A program made the position numbers and the translations under genes. From Tamlana crocina (GTDB lineage: Bacteria > Bacteroidota > Bacteroidia > Flavobacteriales > Flavobacteriaceae), in NCBI GenBank assembly GCA_040429635.1, contig CP158972.1:2490001-2554000 (forward strand): a stretch of DNA of 64,000 bases, given 5' to 3'. The notes beneath the pieces are model-generated. The model saw only the letters and a program-made list of their open reading frames with translations. It was not told the origin of the DNA and did not search any database. Positions 17,109-25,114 of the stretch are shown piece by piece; position 1 is the first letter of the stretch, and each line of letters starts with the position of its first letter.

Positions 17109-18485
17109 ATGAGTAAATACGATATTATTGTTCTTGGAAGTGGTCCTGGTGGTTATGTTACGGCTATTAGAGCATCGCAATTAGGTTTTAAAACCGCTGT
17201 AGTTGAAAAAGAAAATCTTGGGGGCGTATGTTTAAATTGGGGATGTATCCCAACTAAAGCCTTATTGAAGTCGGCCCAAGTATTTGAATACCTGAAACAT
17301 GCTGAAGATTATGGTTTAACCGTAAAAGATGCCAAACACGATTTTGATGCGGTAGTAAAGCGCAGCCGTGGTGTGGCCGACGGGATGAGCAAAGGGGTTC
17401 AGTTTTTAATGAAGAAGAACAAAATAGACGTTATTAATGGCTACGGAAAAATTAAACCGGGCAAAAAAGTAGATGTTGATGGTACTGAATACAGTGCCGA
17501 CCATATTATTATTGCTACTGGAGCGCGTAGCCGCGAATTGCCTAGCTTACCGCAAGATGGTGAAAAAGTGATAGGTTACCGTGAAGCGATGAGCTTGAAA
17601 AAGCAACCTAAAAAAATGATTGTGGTTGGATCGGGCGCGATTGGAGTGGAGTTTGCCTATTTCTACAACTCCATGGGCACCGAAGTGACGGTTGTTGAAT
17701 ATTTGCCGAATGTAGTGCCTGTTGAAGACGAAGACGTTTCAAAACAATTGGAACGCTCGTTTAAAAAGAGTGGTATCAATGTAATGACCTCTGCTGAAGT
17801 CACTAAAGTAGATACTTCGGGAAAAGGCGTAAAAGCGACTGTTAAAACTAAAAAAGGAGAAGAAGTTCTTGAGGCCGATGTCATTTTAAGTGCCGTTGGA
17901 ATTAAAACCAATATTGAAAACATCGGATTGGAAGATGTGGGTATTGTGGTTGATAGAGACAAAATTATCGTTAACGATTACTACCAAACCAACATGCCGG
18001 GTTACTACGCTATTGGTGATGTTACTCCAGGCCAGGCTTTGGCGCACGTGGCTTCTGCTGAAGGTATTTTGTGTGTTGAAAAAATTGCTGGGATGCATGT
18101 TGAGCCTATCGACTATGGCAACATTCCGGGTTGTACATACTGCACCCCAGAGATTGCCAGCGTTGGATTAACCGAAAAAGCTGCCAAAGAAAAAGGTTAC
18201 GATATAAAAGTGGGGAAATTCCCGTTCTCGGCCTCTGGTAAAGCCAGTGCCGGCGGAAACAAAGATGGTTTTGTAAAAGTTATTTTTGATGCCAAATACG
18301 GCGAATGGTTAGGTTGCCACATGATTGGTGCCGGCGTTACCGATATGATTGCCGAAGCCGTTTTAGGTAGAAAACTGGAAACTACAGGCCACGAAGTATT
18401 AAAAGCCGTTCACCCTCACCCAACTATGAGTGAAGCGGTTATGGAAGCCGTTGCTGCAGCTTATGATGAAGTGATTCATATTTAG
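17109..18485 (+). CDS. lpdA: Dihydrolipoyl dehydrogenase (E3)
   Basis: A 458-residue E3 subunit that reoxidises dihydrolipoamide in the pyruvate, 2-oxoglutarate and branched-chain dehydrogenase complexes and the glycine cleavage system. It shows the FAD motif VLGSGPGGYVTAIRA, redox-active disulfide GGVCLNWGCIPTK, NAD fold VVGSGAIGVEFAYFY (~178), a GYYAIGDV FAD site, and the active-site His-Glu pair HPHPTMSEAVME near the end. No E1 or E2 genes are adjacent, so it may serve several complexes. A strong terminator follows. Confidence 0.97.
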   Translation: MSKYDIIVLGSGPGGYVTAIRASQLGFKTAVVEKENLGGVCLNWGCIPTKALLKSAQVFEYLKHAEDYGLTVKDAKHDFDAVVKRSRGVADGMSKGVQFLMKKNKIDVINGYGKIKPGKKVDVDGTEYSADHIIIATGARSRELPSLPQDGEKVIGYREAMSLKKQPKKMIVVGSGAIGVEFAYFYNSMGTEVTVVEYLPNVVPVEDEDVSKQLERSFKKSGINVMTSAEVTKVDTSGKGVKATVKTKKGEEVLEADVILSAVGIKTNIENIGLEDVGIVVDRDKIIVNDYYQTNMPGYYAIGDVTPGQALAHVASAEGILCVEKIAGMHVEPIDYGNIPGCTYCTPEIASVGLTEKAAKEKGYDIKVGKFPFSASGKASAGGNKDGFVKVIFDAKYGEWLGCHMIGAGVTDMIAEAVLGRKLETTGHEVLKAVHPHPTMSEAVMEAVAAAYDEVIHI

Positions 18486-18524
18486 ACTTTTTAGAGAAAT
18501 TAGAAGTTTAGACTTCTTAGATAT

Positions 18525-18556
18525 AAAAAAGGTTTCAGAATTTCTGAAACCTTTTT
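18525..18556. terminator. Bidirectional terminator between lpdA and aroQ
   Basis: Near-perfect palindrome AAAAAGGTTTCAGAA/TTTCTGAAACCTTTTT, A-rich on one side and T-rich on the other, so it can act in both directions for the convergent genes. It is flanked on both sides by related TAGACTT-rich sequence. Confidence 0.9.
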
Positions 18557-18613
18557 GCTTTTTAATAAAATTTAAACTCTAAGTTATCTAAAAATCTAGA
18601 AGTCTAAGATAGT

Positions 18614-19030
18614 CTATAAAAAACTTTGGATGGCCAATTCGTAACTCTGCAAACCGAAACCCAAAATAACACCTTTTGCATTCGGTGAAATATATGATTG
18701 GTGCCTAAACTCTTCCCGGCCAAATGTGTTGGAAATATGCACCTCAACAACCGGCGTTTCAATACCTTTAATCGCATCTCCTATTCCAATGGAGGTATGG
18801 GTGTAGGCACCTGCATTTAAAACTACGCCATCGTAGCTAAACCCTACTTCGTGTAATTTATCTATTATTTCTCCTTCAATATTCGATTGATAATAACTCA
18901 ATTCCACATTCTGGTACTTATCTTTTATAGTGTCAAAAAACTCAGTAAACGTTAAGCTTCCGTAGATATTGGGCTCTCTTTTACCAAGTAAATTTAGATT
19001 TGGCCCGTTGATAATAAGGATTTTTTTCAT
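18614..19030 (-). CDS. aroQ: Type II 3-dehydroquinate dehydratase
   Basis: A 138-residue class II dehydroquinase, a dodecameric cytoplasmic enzyme of the shikimate pathway. Motifs: INGPNLNLLGKREPNIYG with the catalytic Tyr, YQSNIEGEII, NAGAYTHTSI, VEVHISN and HQSYISPNAKGVILGFG. An upstream in-frame start at 19045 would add five residues; the ATG at 19030 fits the family start (MKKILIINGPN). Other shikimate genes are not in the window. Confidence 0.96.
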   Translation of the reverse strand: MKKILIINGPNLNLLGKREPNIYGSLTFTEFFDTIKDKYQNVELSYYQSNIEGEIIDKLHEVGFSYDGVVLNAGAYTHTSIGIGDAIKGIETPVVEVHISNTFGREEFRHQSYISPNAKGVILGFGLQSYELAIQSFL

Positions 19031-19057
19031 GTGGTAAAAATACAAAAGTTATGATAT

Positions 19058-19083
19058 AAAAAAACCGAGGACTAAAACCTCGG
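19058..19083 (-). terminator. Terminator of the outer-membrane protein gene
   Basis: CCGAGG/CCTCGG stem with a 7-nt loop, followed on the minus strand by seven T residues. It ends the transcript of the beta-barrel gene just before aroQ. Confidence 0.8.
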
Positions 19084-19107
19084 CTTTGACTTTTATATTT
19101 TCATAGA

Positions 19108-19617
19108 TTAAATATGAATGGCAAACCCGATTAAGAATTGTAACGCATCATCATAAAAGTCGCTATTCATAGAAATATTGTATCTAAGTTTAGGCTCAAA
19201 AGATACATTGTCTGCTAAAAACCAAGCATACCCCCCTTCTATCCCTACATATGAAGGGTTTTCATCAAAATCTTTAATACTAGTCCCTGTATAATCCACT
19301 CCAACAGGGAACTCATTGGCTATATAATACTTAGCTCCAATCTTATAACTAAATGAAGACAAGTCACCACCAGCATCTGAATAACCCAACCCTGCTTTTA
19401 TAGCTAAGCTTTCTTTAACAAAATAACCTGCTTCAGCTCCAGCAGACCACATAGTCTCACCATCTACTGAAGTCAAAGAAAAAGCAGTACTACCTGTAGT
19501 CCAAGAACCTGTATTAGCTTCAATAACCCAACTTCCTTCCGACAGAGCACTACCTTGTGCATTAACACTACCAATTCCGAATACTGCAATAGCAGCCAAT
19601 AAAAATAATTTTTTCAT
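19108..19617 (-). CDS. Small outer-membrane beta-barrel protein
   Basis: A 169-residue exported protein with signal peptide MKKLFLLAAIAVFGIGSVNAQ. The mature part has alternating hydrophobic strands (WVIEANTGSW, SAGAEAGYFVK, LAIKAGLGYSDAG, FSYKIGAKYYI, VGIEGGYAWFL, FEPKLRYNISM) and ends LQFLIGFAIHI with a terminal aromatic/hydrophobic strand, consistent with an eight-stranded OmpA/OmpW-like barrel. No function can be assigned. A terminator follows, so it is monocistronic. Confidence 0.8.
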   Translation of the reverse strand: MKKLFLLAAIAVFGIGSVNAQGSALSEGSWVIEANTGSWTTGSTAFSLTSVDGETMWSAGAEAGYFVKESLAIKAGLGYSDAGGDLSSFSYKIGAKYYIANEFPVGVDYTGTSIKDFDENPSYVGIEGGYAWFLADNVSFEPKLRYNISMNSDFYDDALQFLIGFAIHI

Positions 19618-19838
19618 AATAAAAAATGTTTTTAGTTTGATATTGACAAATTAAGATCAAATTTTTGGAAAATCCTACAAAACTAATTATGTTATCAACA
19701 ATTTTATCAACAATAAAACATAACAAACTGTTTATGTGTTGTTTAAAATAATAGTTATTAACACAAACACTAAAAAATGCGTATAAATACGTACCCCAAA
19801 AACACCCTGATTATTAAATATTTCCATAATTTTAAACA

Positions 19839-20741
19839 ATGAAATGGCAAAATGCACTTAAGGATTATCAATTGTATTTAAAAATTGAACGTGGGCTTTC
19901 AGAAAACTCCATCAACAATTATGCTCTCGATATAAAAAAACTGATTTCCTTTTTAAAAAGCAATAATATCACCATCTCACCTATCGATATATCCACCAAA
20001 ACCATTCAAGAGTGCATTTACGAAACCGCTAAAAGCGTGAGTGCACGCTCTCAATCACGGTTTATTTCTGGACTTAGAAGTTTTTTCGATTATTTGGTTT
20101 TTGAAGATTACCGGGAAAGCAATCCTTTGGAACTCATAGAATCACCCAAAATTGGCAGAAAGCTACCAGACACCTTATCGGAAGAGGAAATTGACCAAAT
20201 TATAAGCGCCATAGATTTAAGTAAACCGGAAGGTGAACGCAACCGCGCCATGCTGGAAACCCTATACGGCTGCGGACTGCGAGTTAGCGAATTGATTAAC
20301 TTAAAAATTTCTGACCTGTTTTTTGACGAAGGTTTTATAAAAGTTACAGGGAAAGGTGACAAACAGCGTTTTGTCCCCATTGTTGACCTGACCCAAAAAT
20401 ACATCAACATCTACAAAAATGAAGTGAGACCCCACATTTCAATACAAAATGGACATGAAGACACTTTATTTTTAAACCGAAGAGGGAAGCAACTCACCCG
20501 CGCCATGGTATTTACCATTATCAAACAATTGGCTGAAAAAATCGGATTAAAAAAGAGCATCTCTCCGCACACTTTTAGGCATTCTTTCGCGACACATTTA
20601 TTGCAAAATAATGCCGATTTGCGTTCCATCCAGCTCATGTTGGGTCACGAAAGCATCACCACTACCGAAATTTATGTGCATATGGACGAAACACATTTAA
20701 CGGAAACGGTTGAGAAATTCCACCCTCGCAAAAGTCGATAA
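19839..20741 (+). CDS. xerD: Site-specific tyrosine recombinase XerD
   Basis: A 300-residue tyrosine recombinase acting with XerC or alone at dif to resolve chromosome dimers. It has an N-terminal SAM-like core-binding domain (YLKIERGLSENSINNYALDI) and a catalytic domain with Arg in LYGCGLRVSEL, Lys in TGKGDKQR, HTFRHSFATHLL, LGHESITTTEIY, and the nucleophilic Tyr in IYVHM. Length and motifs fit chromosomal XerD rather than a phage or transposon integrase; no mobile cargo is adjacent. Confidence 0.94.
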   Translation: MKWQNALKDYQLYLKIERGLSENSINNYALDIKKLISFLKSNNITISPIDISTKTIQECIYETAKSVSARSQSRFISGLRSFFDYLVFEDYRESNPLELIESPKIGRKLPDTLSEEEIDQIISAIDLSKPEGERNRAMLETLYGCGLRVSELINLKISDLFFDEGFIKVTGKGDKQRFVPIVDLTQKYINIYKNEVRPHISIQNGHEDTLFLNRRGKQLTRAMVFTIIKQLAEKIGLKKSISPHTFRHSFATHLLQNNADLRSIQLMLGHESITTTEIYVHMDETHLTETVEKFHPRKSR

Positions 20742-20747
20742 ACAAAA

Positions 20748-20775
20748 AAATCCAGCTCAAAATTGAACTGGATTT
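20748..20775. terminator. Bidirectional terminator between xerD and rny
   Basis: AAATCCAG/CTGGATTT stem extended through one mismatch by TCAA/TTGA, flanked by A and T runs, between convergent genes. Confidence 0.8.
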
Positions 20776-20819
20776 AATTTTAATATTTAATTAAAGATTC
20801 CTGCTATCGCAGGACTAAC

Positions 20820-22394
20820 TTATTTGGCAATATTTACTGCTCTCGTTTCCCTAATCACAGTCACTTTAACTTGCCCAGGGTAAGTCATATCGGTTTGAAC
20901 TTTCTGTGAAATGTTGAATGATAAGTCGGCTGCTTTTTGGTCATCCACCTTTTCACTTTCAACAATTACCCTAAGTTCTCTACCTGCCTGAATAGCATAA
21001 GCCTTTTTTACGCCCGTAAAGCCAAAAGCAATATCTTCCAAATCCTTTAAACGCTGAATATAACTGTCCAACACTTGACGACGCGCCCCTGGTCTAGCTC
21101 CAGAAATAGCATCACACACTTGAATGATTGGCGCCAATAACGATTTCATTTCAACTTCGTCGTGGTGCGCTCCAATCGCGTTACAAACTTCAGCTTTCTC
21201 GCCGTATTTTTCAGCCCACTGCATACCTAAAATAGCGTGCGGTGTTTCCATGTCGGCTTCGGCATCTGGCACTTTTCCTATATCGTGCAATAGTCCGGCA
21301 CGTTTGGCCAATTTCGGATTCAACCCTAATTCTGCTGCCATTACACCACAAAGTTTAGCCACTTCGCGCGAATGCTGCAATAGGTTTTGACCGTAAGATG
21401 AACGGTATTTCATCCTACCAACCATCTTAATCAACTCTGGATTCAAATTGTGAATACCCAAATCGATAACGGTACGTTTACCCACCTCTATAATTTCTTG
21501 CTCTATCTGCTTTTGGGTCTTTTTAACCACTTCTTCGATTCTCGCAGGGTGAATTCGTCCATCGGTTACCAATTTGTGCAACGATAGTCTGGCTACCTCT
21601 CTCCTAACGGAATCAAAGCAGGATAATATAATTGCTTCCGGCGTATCGTCAACGATAATCTCAACACCTGTAGCCGCTTCAATGGCGCGGATGTTACGTC
21701 CTTCTCTACCAATGATTCGGCCTTTTACATCATCCGATTCAATATTGAAAACAGACACACAGTTATCAACGGCTTCTTCCGTTCCAATTCGCTGGATTGT
21801 GTTGATGATGATTTTTTTAGCGTCCTGTTCAGCCGTTAATTTCGCTTCTTCCAAGGTACTTTGAATGTAAGCCATGGCATCATTCTTCGCCTCTCCTTTA
21901 AGCGATTCAACCAACTGCTCTTTGGCTTCTTCCGCAGAAAGGCTAGAAATCACCTCCAATTGCTGCACTTGGCTTTTGTGCAATCTGTCAACCTCTTCCT
22001 GTCTTTTATCAAGTACTTCCAATCGGTGATTGTAGTCGTTTATTTTCCCTTCTAAACTGTCGTTAAGTTTTTTCGTTTTGGAAAGTTCACTCGAAACCTG
22101 CGATTCTTTATCACGCGTACGCTTAACAGCTTCATCCATCTTTTTGTCGCGTGCCAAAATAACCTTTTCGTGCTCCGCTTTAAGTTCTATGAACTTTTCC
22201 TTGGCTTGAAGAATCTTGTCCTTTTTAATGCTTTCGCCTTCACTATTGGCTTCCTTAAGAATTAAGGCGGCATTTTTCTTGGCCTCCTTTACCAATTTTG
22301 AAGCATTATTTTTCTCTAGTATTTTAGCTATAATAAAGCCTACAATTAGCCCTAAAATAACACCACCCACTGCAAATATAATTGAGTTGTCCAT
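20820..22394 (-). CDS. rny: Ribonuclease Y
   Basis: A 524-residue membrane-anchored endoribonuclease that initiates mRNA decay. Domains in order: one N-terminal transmembrane helix ([21 protein letters not shown]), a long coiled coil (~30-190), a KH RNA-binding domain ([15 protein letters not shown], ~225), and an HD metal-dependent phosphodiesterase domain (HSREVAKL and LLHDIGK, ~340-375). All key residues are present. It is the distal gene of a cluster reading coiled-coil protein, zapA, 6S-like RNA, rny. Confidence 0.97.
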   Translation of the reverse strand: MDNSIIFAVGGVILGLIVGFIIAKILEKNNASKLVKEAKKNAALILKEANSEGESIKKDKILQAKEKFIELKAEHEKVILARDKKMDEAVKRTRDKESQVSSELSKTKKLNDSLEGKINDYNHRLEVLDKRQEEVDRLHKSQVQQLEVISSLSAEEAKEQLVESLKGEAKNDAMAYIQSTLEEAKLTAEQDAKKIIINTIQRIGTEEAVDNCVSVFNIESDDVKGRIIGREGRNIRAIEAATGVEIIVDDTPEAIILSCFDSVRREVARLSLHKLVTDGRIHPARIEEVVKKTQKQIEQEIIEVGKRTVIDLGIHNLNPELIKMVGRMKYRSSYGQNLLQHSREVAKLCGVMAAELGLNPKLAKRAGLLHDIGKVPDAEADMETPHAILGMQWAEKYGEKAEVCNAIGAHHDEVEMKSLLAPIIQVCDAISGARPGARRQVLDSYIQRLKDLEDIAFGFTGVKKAYAIQAGRELRVIVESEKVDDQKAADLSFNISQKVQTDMTYPGQVKVTVIRETRAVNIAK

Positions 22395-22420
22395 CTTTGA
22401 TTTAGTTAATTTACATATAT

Positions 22421-22595
22421 AAAAAAAGCCTACACCAGCATAAAGTTTTGTATAAACTCCTTAAAAACAAGTTTAGGGCTAACAAGCTGATCAAGGATCC
22501 ACCATAGCTACCGAAACAAGTTCAGCACTAGTGGCCTGCTTTTACAACTTAAACTCACCCTTTTTAAAGAATTAACGTTGAGTTTATCAAAAAAA
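22421..22595 (-). ncRNA. ssrS: 6S-Flavo-like regulatory RNA (ssrS)
   Basis: Lies in the non-coding gap between zapA and rny, the place where 6S RNA is found in flavobacterial genomes (established knowledge, from memory). The minus-strand transcript can fold into a long rod: closing stem 22580-22587 with 22452-22459 (ATAAACTC/GAGTTTAT), a second 9-bp stem 22548-22557 with 22468-22476, and an apical stem GCTGA/TCAGC (22522-22526 with 22486-22490) separated by unpaired bulges, as in 6S RNA. A T7 run at 22427-22421 marks the 3' end. 6S RNA mimics an open promoter and sequesters RNA polymerase. Confidence 0.7.
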
Positions 22596-22639
22596 ATAAC
22601 CAATGTAGGCAGTAACTTTTTACTTATTTTAAAGAACGA

Positions 22640-22933
22640 CTAAGAGACCAAGTGCGATTGCAGCAAGTCGTGAAGCGCATTGAGTTTATTCTCTACATGC
22701 TCATTAACATTTGCCTTATCGATAGATTTCTGTTCTACCTGAGAGGCAAACTGAAGGGCACACATGGCCAACACGTCTTGTTTATCTCGAACAGAATAAC
22801 TTTGCTCAAATTGTTTTATCATAACCTCAATGTTTTTGGCCGCCCTGCGCAACCCCTCTTCTTGATGGGCTTCGATAGTTAACGGGTACACCCTATTAGC
22901 TATAGACAGTTTGATTTTAAGCTTTTCAGACAT
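22640..22933 (-). CDS. zapA: Cell division protein ZapA
   Basis: A 97-residue ZapA-like protein that cross-links FtsZ protofilaments at the division site. It shows the N-terminal strand-rich KIKLSIANRVYPLTIEAHQEEGLRRAAKNIE and the C-terminal coiled coil DVLAMCALQFASQVEQKSID. The frame extends to 22969, but the ATG at 22933 (MSEKLKIKLS) matches the family start. It follows the coiled-coil gene by 16 bp, so they form an operon. Confidence 0.9.
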   Translation of the reverse strand: MSEKLKIKLSIANRVYPLTIEAHQEEGLRRAAKNIEVMIKQFEQSYSVRDKQDVLAMCALQFASQVEQKSIDKANVNEHVENKLNALHDLLQSHLVS

Positions 22934-22949
22934 TGAGTGTGATGTTGTG

Positions 22950-23240
22950 CTAATCTGATAGTTGGGCAATACAATGATCTATATCCCTAATTAGCGCATT
23001 TATTTTAAGCTTAGTTTCTCTTTTATTATCGTTACTACCAAGCATGGAATTTGCCATTTTTAAAGCTTCGTATTTTTCTTCCCAATTCGCAATGATTTCT
23101 TTTTGGGTGTTTACTTCTTGCTTCGAAACGTCTAATTCTTCTTTTAATTTCGCGTTTGCAAGCTTCAAAAGCTCTAGTTTGTGTAATACTTTACTAATCT
23201 TGTTTTCTAAAGAATCTACAATATCCTCAATATTACCCAT
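22950..23240 (-). CDS. Short coiled-coil protein upstream of zapA
   Basis: A 96-residue protein that is almost entirely heptad-repeat helix (VDSLENKISKVLHKLELLKLANAKLKEEL...KEIIANWEEKYEALK), with a short C-terminal segment. It is encoded immediately before zapA in the same operon, so a divisome role like that of ZapB, a coiled-coil partner of ZapA, is plausible, but no specific family is recognised. ATG at 23240 is chosen over a TTG two codons upstream. Confidence 0.75.
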   Translation of the reverse strand: MGNIEDIVDSLENKISKVLHKLELLKLANAKLKEELDVSKQEVNTQKEIIANWEEKYEALKMANSMLGSNDNKRETKLKINALIRDIDHCIAQLSD

Positions 23241-23370
23241 TTGCAAAATCCAATACTTACCTCACAAAGTTAACATACCTCGTTAAGAATAACAATTGTT
23301 TTTTCATAAAATTTTAAACACACTTTACCATAGCCACCAATTTTCCATTGGCTCGATTTTTGCACAAAGC

Positions 23371-23401
23371 TTGGCGATTTCACTTCTAATTAATATTTTA
23401 G
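23371..23401 (+). promoter_or_regulatory. Candidate promoter of the M23 peptidase gene
   Basis: TTG at 23371-23373 and TATTTTAG at 23394-23401 with a 20-bp spacer resemble the Bacteroidota TTG-N19/20-TAnnTTTG promoter. It ends 14 bp before the chosen ATG and supports the start at 23416. Confidence 0.4.
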
Positions 23402-23415
23402 CACAATACATTTTT

Positions 23416-25101
23416 ATGCGCTTTTTACCTACACTTTTTTTAGTTTTTTCGATAGTTGTAAATGCCCAAAACAACTACCCCCAAGATTATTTCAGTAGTC
23501 CTCTGGAAATTCCTTTGATCCTTTCCGGAACTTTTGCTGAACTAAGGTCGAACCATTTCCATTCGGGCATTGACATTAAAACCCAACAACGTCGGGGATT
23601 GAGAGTGAAAGCATCGGCCAGCGGATTTGTAAGCCGTATAAAAGTATCGCATTTCGGCTATGGAAAAGCCCTTTACATTACCCATCCCAACGGATACACA
23701 ACGGTTTACGCCCACTTACAAAAATTTTCACCAGAGATTGAAGCTTATGTAAAAAAGCATCAATACGAAAAAGAGTCGTATGAAGTTGAACTTTTTCCAA
23801 CAGCCGAAACACTTCCCGTTATCAAAGATAGCTTAGTGGCTTATAGCGGAAACTCCGGAGGTTCCGGAGGCCCACACCTGCATTACGAAATTCGCGACAA
23901 ACAAGAACGTCCCATCAACCCCATGCTGTTCGGCATCAACATAAAAGACACTTCTTTTCCTATTGTGAACTCGTTATATGTGTATCCGTTGGACGAAAAC
24001 TCATTTGTAAATAAGTTTCAAACCAAGCAGAAATTGCGCTTAACACCTTTACAAAATGGCGATTATATTGCCGAAAATATTGAGGCTATTGGCAATATTG
24101 GTTTTGGCATCGAAACCATCGATAGGCAAGATTATGCGGCCAATTCCAACGGGGTTTACAATATCCAATCGTTTGTTAATGGCAGTAAAAATTTTGAATT
24201 GGATTTTCGTCGTTTTTCGTTTGATGAAACCAAACACCTAAACGAACTTATCGATTACGAGCATTACAGCAACCAACACGAGCGCATTCAAAAACTGTTC
24301 AAAAAGAACAATCCGCTCAGTATTATTAAACCAGGTTTAAACAATGGTATGCTTGCCATTCAAGACAGTACTCAATCTGTATTTAAAATAAGGGTTTCCG
24401 ATTTTAAAAACAACGAATCGTGGGTTACCGTGCAAATAAAAGGCACCCAAAACACTATCGCCGAACCCGAGCAACATAAAACAACACCGTATTTTATTAA
24501 GGCCAAGCAAACCACCAATTTAAAGCAAGGTTCGGTAAGCGTGGATTTTTATAAAGACACCTTTTACGACGATTTTTACATGGATTTTGAAGTAAAAAAT
24601 GACACCCTGAAATTGCACGACGATGTTATGGCTTGTCAAAAAAACTTCAGTATTACCTTTGATGCCAGTAAATATTCCGACGAAGACATTAGCAAACTAT
24701 ACGTTGCCCGCTTAGTAGGTCACAACCAATATCCATCTTACACTTACACCAAAAAAAATGGTAAAACCCTAACGGCAAGTTCTAAAAAGCTGGGCACCTA
24801 CACACTAGCCTTCGATACGATTGCTCCCACTATTTCGGCTTCAAATTTTAAAGATGGGCAATGGATGAGCAATTACCATTATTTAAAAATTAAAATTGAT
24901 GACGACGGTTCGGGCATTTCAAATTACAGGGCCACCGTTAACGGCAAATGGATTTTAATGGAATACGATTATAAAACCAAAACCCTAACGCACGATTTTA
25001 ACGATGGCAAGATAACCGACACTAAGAACAATTTAAAAGTGATTGTGACCGATAATGTTGGAAATAATTCTACTTTTGAAGCGTTATTTTACCGCAAATA
25101 A
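23416..25101 (+). CDS. M23 (LytM) family peptidoglycan endopeptidase
   Basis: A 561-residue exported protein with signal peptide MRFLPTLFLVFSIVVNAQ. The LytM/M23 zinc peptidase domain (~20-190) has ligands in NHFHSGIDI and HLHYEIR, so it should cleave peptidoglycan cross-links or act as a cell-wall hydrolase regulator. The C-terminal ~370 residues form beta-rich domains of unknown function with an Ig-like finish (DDDGSGISNYRATVNGKW). The frame extends upstream to 23296, but ATG 23416 gives the signal peptide. It is followed at once by a TonB-dependent receptor gene, an operon arrangement seen in Flavobacteriia. Confidence 0.9.
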   Translation: MRFLPTLFLVFSIVVNAQNNYPQDYFSSPLEIPLILSGTFAELRSNHFHSGIDIKTQQRRGLRVKASASGFVSRIKVSHFGYGKALYITHPNGYTTVYAHLQKFSPEIEAYVKKHQYEKESYEVELFPTAETLPVIKDSLVAYSGNSGGSGGPHLHYEIRDKQERPINPMLFGINIKDTSFPIVNSLYVYPLDENSFVNKFQTKQKLRLTPLQNGDYIAENIEAIGNIGFGIETIDRQDYAANSNGVYNIQSFVNGSKNFELDFRRFSFDETKHLNELIDYEHYSNQHERIQKLFKKNNPLSIIKPGLNNGMLAIQDSTQSVFKIRVSDFKNNESWVTVQIKGTQNTIAEPEQHKTTPYFIKAKQTTNLKQGSVSVDFYKDTFYDDFYMDFEVKNDTLKLHDDVMACQKNFSITFDASKYSDEDISKLYVARLVGHNQYPSYTYTKKNGKTLTASSKKLGTYTLAFDTIAPTISASNFKDGQWMSNYHYLKIKIDDDGSGISNYRATVNGKWILMEYDYKTKTLTHDFNDGKITDTKNNLKVIVTDNVGNNSTFEALFYRK

Positions 25102-25114
25102 ACTTTTTACATCT

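Noticed and set aside
19839-20741. Integrase of a mobile island
   Set aside because: Motifs and length fit chromosomal XerD, and no attachment repeats or cargo are adjacent.
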